From assembly GCF_027853915.1 (NCBI RefSeq), contig NZ_JAQGLA010000036.1:1-64000 (forward strand): a stretch of 64,000 nucleotides of DNA, given 5' to 3'. Position numbers and translations under genes: made by a program. The notes under the pieces are model-generated. The model was not told the origin of the DNA and did not search any database. It worked only from the letters and a program-made list of their open reading frames with translations. The DNA is from Saccharopolyspora oryzae. Lineage in GTDB: Bacteria; Actinomycetota; Actinomycetes; Mycobacteriales; Pseudonocardiaceae. This document shows, piece after piece, positions 61,111-64,000 of this stretch (its first letter is position 1; the number at the start of each line of letters is the position of its first letter).

Positions 61111-62152
61111 CGGAGGCCTCCTTGACCGCCGCGGGCACCTCGGCCTCGCGGCTCAACGCCTCGAAGACCGCAGCGGACGTCACCGCGCCGAGCACACGCC
61201 GCTCGTCGTCGACCACCGGCACCGGGTCCGGGTGATCGCCCAGGCGCAGGAACAGCTCCTTCATCGGAGTGTCGGCGGGCACCGGCTCCACGTCGTCCGG
61301 CGCGGTGACCTGCGGATCCGCCAGCGATGCCGCGGTGAGCACCCGGCTGCGGTCGACGTCCTGGACGAACTTGGCCACGTAGTCGTCGGCCGGTTCGCGC
61401 AGGATCTGCTCGGCGGTGCCGATCTGGACGATCCGGCCGGCGCGCATCATCGCGATCCGGTCGCCCAGGCGCATCGCCTCGTTGAGGTCGTGGGTGATGA
61501 AGATGATCGTCTTGCCCAGCTTGGCGTTGAGGTTGAGCAGTTGGTCCTGCATCTCCCGCTTGATCAGCGGGTCCAGCGCGCTGAACGCCTCGTCCATCAG
61601 CAGGACGTCGGTCTGGGCGGCCAGGGCGCGCGCCAGGCCGACGCGCTGCCGCATCCCGCCGGAGAGCTGCTGCGGGTACCGGTCGCCCCAGCCCTCCAGG
61701 CCCACCATGTTCAGGGCCTCGTTGGCCCGTTCCACCAGGTCGGTCTTGCTCGCGCCTCGGATCTTCAGCCCGTACGCGGCGTTGTCCAGCACCGTCCGGT
61801 GCGGGAACAGCGCGAAGTGCTGGAAGACCATGCTCATCTTCTCCTGGCGCATCGTGCGCAGAGCCTTGCCCGACATCCCGGTGATGTCCTCACCGTCGAC
61901 GAGCACCCGGCCGGAGGTGGGTGTGAGCAGCCCGTTGAGCATTCGGATCAGGGTCGACTTGCCGGAGCCGGACAGGCCCATGACGACGAACGTCTCGCCC
62001 TCGGTCACCTCGAACGACGCGTCCACCACCGCTGCCGTGGCACCGGCTTCTTTCATCTCGTCCTGGTCGGCTCCGGCCTCCAGGCGGCGTACCAGCTCCG
62101 TCGGCTGCGGCCCGAAGATCTTGTAGAGCCGTTCCACTCGTACCGATGTCAC
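61103..62152 (-). CDS. proV: Glycine betaine/proline ABC transporter ATPase with CBS-like tail
   Basis: The 349-residue ATPase has Walker A MGLSGSGKSTLIRML, signature QLSGGMRQRVGLARAL, Walker B VLLMDEAFSALDPLIK, and the ProV-type N-terminal helix (IFGPQPTELVRRLEAG). The C terminus is a short CBS-like part (PMKELFLRLGDHPDPVPVVD) that in relatives senses ionic strength. GTG 62152 follows GGAGGC; the open frame extends upstream only through the leader. A good promoter stands 130 bases upstream (62283-62310), leaving a 5' leader of about 124 bases. Confidence 0.92.
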   Translation of the reverse strand: MTSVRVERLYKIFGPQPTELVRRLEAGADQDEMKEAGATAAVVDASFEVTEGETFVVMGLSGSGKSTLIRMLNGLLTPTSGRVLVDGEDITGMSGKALRTMRQEKMSMVFQHFALFPHRTVLDNAAYGLKIRGASKTDLVERANEALNMVGLEGWGDRYPQQLSGGMRQRVGLARALAAQTDVLLMDEAFSALDPLIKREMQDQLLNLNAKLGKTIIFITHDLNEAMRLGDRIAMMRAGRIVQIGTAEQILREPADDYVAKFVQDVDRSRVLTAASLADPQVTAPDDVEPVPADTPMKELFLRLGDHPDPVPVVDDERRVLGAVTSAAVFEALSREAEVPAAVKEASDA

Positions 62153-62683
62153 CGATCGCCTCCACCCGCATCGCCGGTACCGGTGGTCCGCACCCGTACC
62201 GGGGGACAGCGTGAATACATCGGACCAGCCGACGATCACGGTTCCCGGATTCGCGTCCTCGTCCTTTCGATGTAGTTCGAAGATCATACGTCTCGGAATG
62301 CGCGTGTCCAGCCGATCGGGTGAAGATCTTATTTCGATCGAGACACTCCAGATGCGCTGACCGAGGCGTCTGACCAGGACTTACATCCTGCTCTGACGTG
62401 CGAATATGCTGCTTTTTAAGATAAGGATCCCACTTCAGTGGAAGTACGGCCGAACGACCGCACCTAAATGATCATCTCGCCGCTGATCGTGTGCATATGA
62501 CTGTTTTCAACCCCTTTTCGACAAGATCGAATTCGGCGTGGTTTAACGATCTAAATCCGATTGGTCCAGAAGCGTTCTCCGGCGCTCTGAGACGTAAGTG
62601 GGAGCCGCCGCCTCCCACGATGTGATACGGGCTATCCCCCGGACGGCGGCATCGGTCGGAGCGGGACGTTTAAGGTCGGGAGC
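62153..62683. other. AT-richer divergent region between proV and mshC
   Basis: I see no gene here. The 530 bases are clearly richer in A and T than the surroundings, most at 62400-62560. They hold the proV promoter (62283-62310, minus strand), a stem-loop GTGGGAG-CCGCCGC-CTCCCAC at 62598-62618 in front of mshC and small dyads such as CCACT-TC-AGTGG near 62432. Osmotic regulation of proV would be expected to act here. Confidence 0.6.
62283..62310 (-). promoter_or_regulatory. Promoter of proVWX
   Basis: TGGACA (62305-62310) and TATGAT (62283-62288) on the minus strand are spaced by 16 bases and near the vegetative consensus. Transcription would start near 62276. Confidence 0.6.
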
Positions 62684-63919
62684 ATGCAACCCTGGTCATC
62701 GGTTCCCGTGCCTCGAGTGCCCGGCACGCCACGTCCGCTGCGCCTGTTCGACACCTCGGCGGGCGAGGTCAAGCCCACCGAGCCCGGCCCCGTCGCGCGG
62801 ATGTACGTGTGCGGCATCACCCCGTACGACGCCACCCACCTCGGTCACGCCGCCACCTACCTGGCGTTCGACCTGGTCCACCGGGTGTGGCTGGACAACG
62901 GTCACCAGGTGCACTACGTGCAGAACGTCACCGACATCGACGACCCGCTGCTGGAGCGCGCCGAGCGCGACAACGAGGACTGGGTGGTGCTCGCGATGCG
63001 CGAGACCGCGCTGTTCCGCGAGGACATGGAGGCGCTGCGGGTCGTGCCGCCGGCGGACTTCGTCGGCGCGGTGGAGTCCATCCCGGAGATCGTCGAGTCG
63101 GTCGGCAAGCTGCTGGCCTCCGGCGCGGCCTACCGGGTCGACGACGAGTACCCGGACGTCTACTTCCGCCACCAGGCCAGCGGGCACTTCGGCTACGAGT
63201 CGAACTACGACGGCGAGACCATGGCCGCCTTCTTCGCCGAGCGCGGCGGCGACCCGGACCGCGCGGGCAAGGAGCACCCGCTGGACGCGCTGCTGTGGCG
63301 GGCCGCCCGCGACGGCGAGCCGTCCTGGGAGTCCGAGCTGGGGCCGGGCCGCCCGGGCTGGCACCTGGAGTGCTCGGTCATCGCGCTGAACCGGCTGGGC
63401 CTGGGCTTCGACGTGCAGGGCGGCGGCTCGGACCTGATCTTCCCGCACCACGAGTTCAGCGCGGCGCACGCCGAGTCGCTGACCGGCGAGTTCCCGTTCG
63501 CCAAGCACTACGTGCACGCCGGGATGATCGGGCTGGACGGCGAGAAGATGTCCAAGTCCAAGGGCAACCTGGTGTTCGTGTCCCGGCTGCGCGGCGACCG
63601 GGTGGACCCGATGGCCATCCGGCTGGCGCTGCTGGACGGCCACTACCGCACCGACCGCTCCTGGACGGCTGACGCCCTGACCGCCGGTGCAGCGCGGCTG
63701 GCGCGCTGGCGCCAGGCGGTCGAGCTGGAGTCCGCGCCGTCGGCGGAGGCGGCGGTCGCCGAGCTGCGCGAGCGGCTGTCCGACGACCTGGACACCCAGC
63801 AGGCGCTGCGGGCGATCGACGCGTGGGTGGAGGAGGCGCTGACCACGGGCGGCTCCGACGCGGAAGCACCCCAGCTCATCCGCACCGCCGTCGACGCCCT
63901 CCTCGGCGTCGAACTCTGA
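62684..63919 (+). CDS. mshC: L-cysteine:1D-myo-inositol 2-amino-2-deoxy-alpha-D-glucopyranoside ligase
   Basis: The 411-residue enzyme joins cysteine to GlcN-Ins in mycothiol synthesis, using ATP through a cysteinyl-adenylate. It is a cysteinyl-tRNA-synthetase relative: [20 protein letters not shown] (zinc Cys and HIGH-like THLGH), [11 protein letters not shown] (zinc Cys), DLIFPHHEF (zinc His) and [10 protein letters not shown] (KMSKS). GRPGWHLEC and the short C terminus without an anticodon domain separate it from CysS. ATG 62684 follows AAGGTCGGGAG. Its usual neighbours DUF3090 and SCO1664/Rv2133c lie 27 kb upstream. The organism therefore makes mycothiol, as actinobacteria do. Confidence 0.97.
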   Translation: MQPWSSVPVPRVPGTPRPLRLFDTSAGEVKPTEPGPVARMYVCGITPYDATHLGHAATYLAFDLVHRVWLDNGHQVHYVQNVTDIDDPLLERAERDNEDWVVLAMRETALFREDMEALRVVPPADFVGAVESIPEIVESVGKLLASGAAYRVDDEYPDVYFRHQASGHFGYESNYDGETMAAFFAERGGDPDRAGKEHPLDALLWRAARDGEPSWESELGPGRPGWHLECSVIALNRLGLGFDVQGGGSDLIFPHHEFSAAHAESLTGEFPFAKHYVHAGMIGLDGEKMSKSKGNLVFVSRLRGDRVDPMAIRLALLDGHYRTDRSWTADALTAGAARLARWRQAVELESAPSAEAAVAELRERLSDDLDTQQALRAIDAWVEEALTTGGSDAEAPQLIRTAVDALLGVEL

Positions 63920-64000
63920 TTCCTTCGGAAGCACTCGTTTTGCGAAGCGGTGCCGGTAGCGGAACCTCAGACGCCGCCTGGACTCCGGGTGCCCAACCTT

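Overview
The window is chromosomal DNA of a very G+C-rich actinomycete, most likely a member of the Pseudonocardiaceae (Saccharopolyspora-like). The evidence is the mycothiol ligase gene mshC, a Rv1472-Rv1473-Rv1473A-like trio, an actinobacterial DUF3090/SCO1664-type pair, an AfsR/SARP regulator, many GTG/TTG starts and several genes that look leaderless. I found no rRNA, tRNA, CRISPR array, classical transposase or replication origin. About 55 genes are supported, one of them broken by a frameshift. Most of the many other long open frames are antisense shadows caused by GC-rich third codon positions.

Layout. 0-2.2 kb: a lone DUF222/HNH (13E12-type) gene between two inverted copies of a ~119-bp repeat. 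2.5-6.1 kb: a deazaflavin-reductase/hemerythrin fusion and a large beta-helix membrane protein split by a one-base frameshift. 6.2-10.5 kb: an operon of alcohol dehydrogenase, GH15 glucosidase and glucose-6-phosphate dehydrogenase, convergent with a secreted GH92 mannosidase that has a LacI-type operator. 13-16 kb: an EAL-CBS-GGDEF protein and a lycopene cyclase. 16.2-21.6 kb: dgt, a Vms1-like release factor, a leader peptide with hairpin, an ABC-F ATPase, a tiny HTH protein and an enoyl-CoA hydratase. 21.7-24 kb: a GlcNAc-type SIS protein with a NagR/DasR-like operator, a TetR regulator and an orphan Imm1 protein. 24-30.3 kb: a D-aminopeptidase divergent from a complete dipeptide ABC transporter. 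30.4-36.2 kb: a kinase-like protein, a haloacetate-dehalogenase-like hydrolase with a CGNR regulator, an LD-carboxypeptidase, DUF3090, the SCO1664-like protein and a metallo-hydrolase.

36.3-40.7 kb: a vdcBCD-type non-oxidative aromatic-acid decarboxylase operon with a divergent AraC regulator and a second, stand-alone UbiX. 41-47 kb: a serine hydrolase, a MoxR/VWA pair and a VanZ-RDD membrane protein. 47.1-54.9 kb: an AfsR/SARP regulator, a CMD-cupin pair divergent from an MmyB-type regulator, and three imine-reductase-like genes, two of them recent duplicates. 55-58.4 kb: an acyltransferase and a LuxR-type two-component system. 58.5-62.2 kb: a PIMT-like methyltransferase and the betaine transporter proVWX. 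62.7-63.9 kb: mshC.

The clearest non-gene signal is a set of intergenic palindromes of two or three related kinds lying just past stop codons. One kind (44 bp; three copies) carries a stop codon on its strands in a frame reading R-E-Y-F-G, and one gene ends inside it. The best candidates for undescribed biology are this repeat family, the inverted-repeat-bounded HNH unit, and the leaderless 23-codon peptide plus hairpin ahead of the ABC-F gene.
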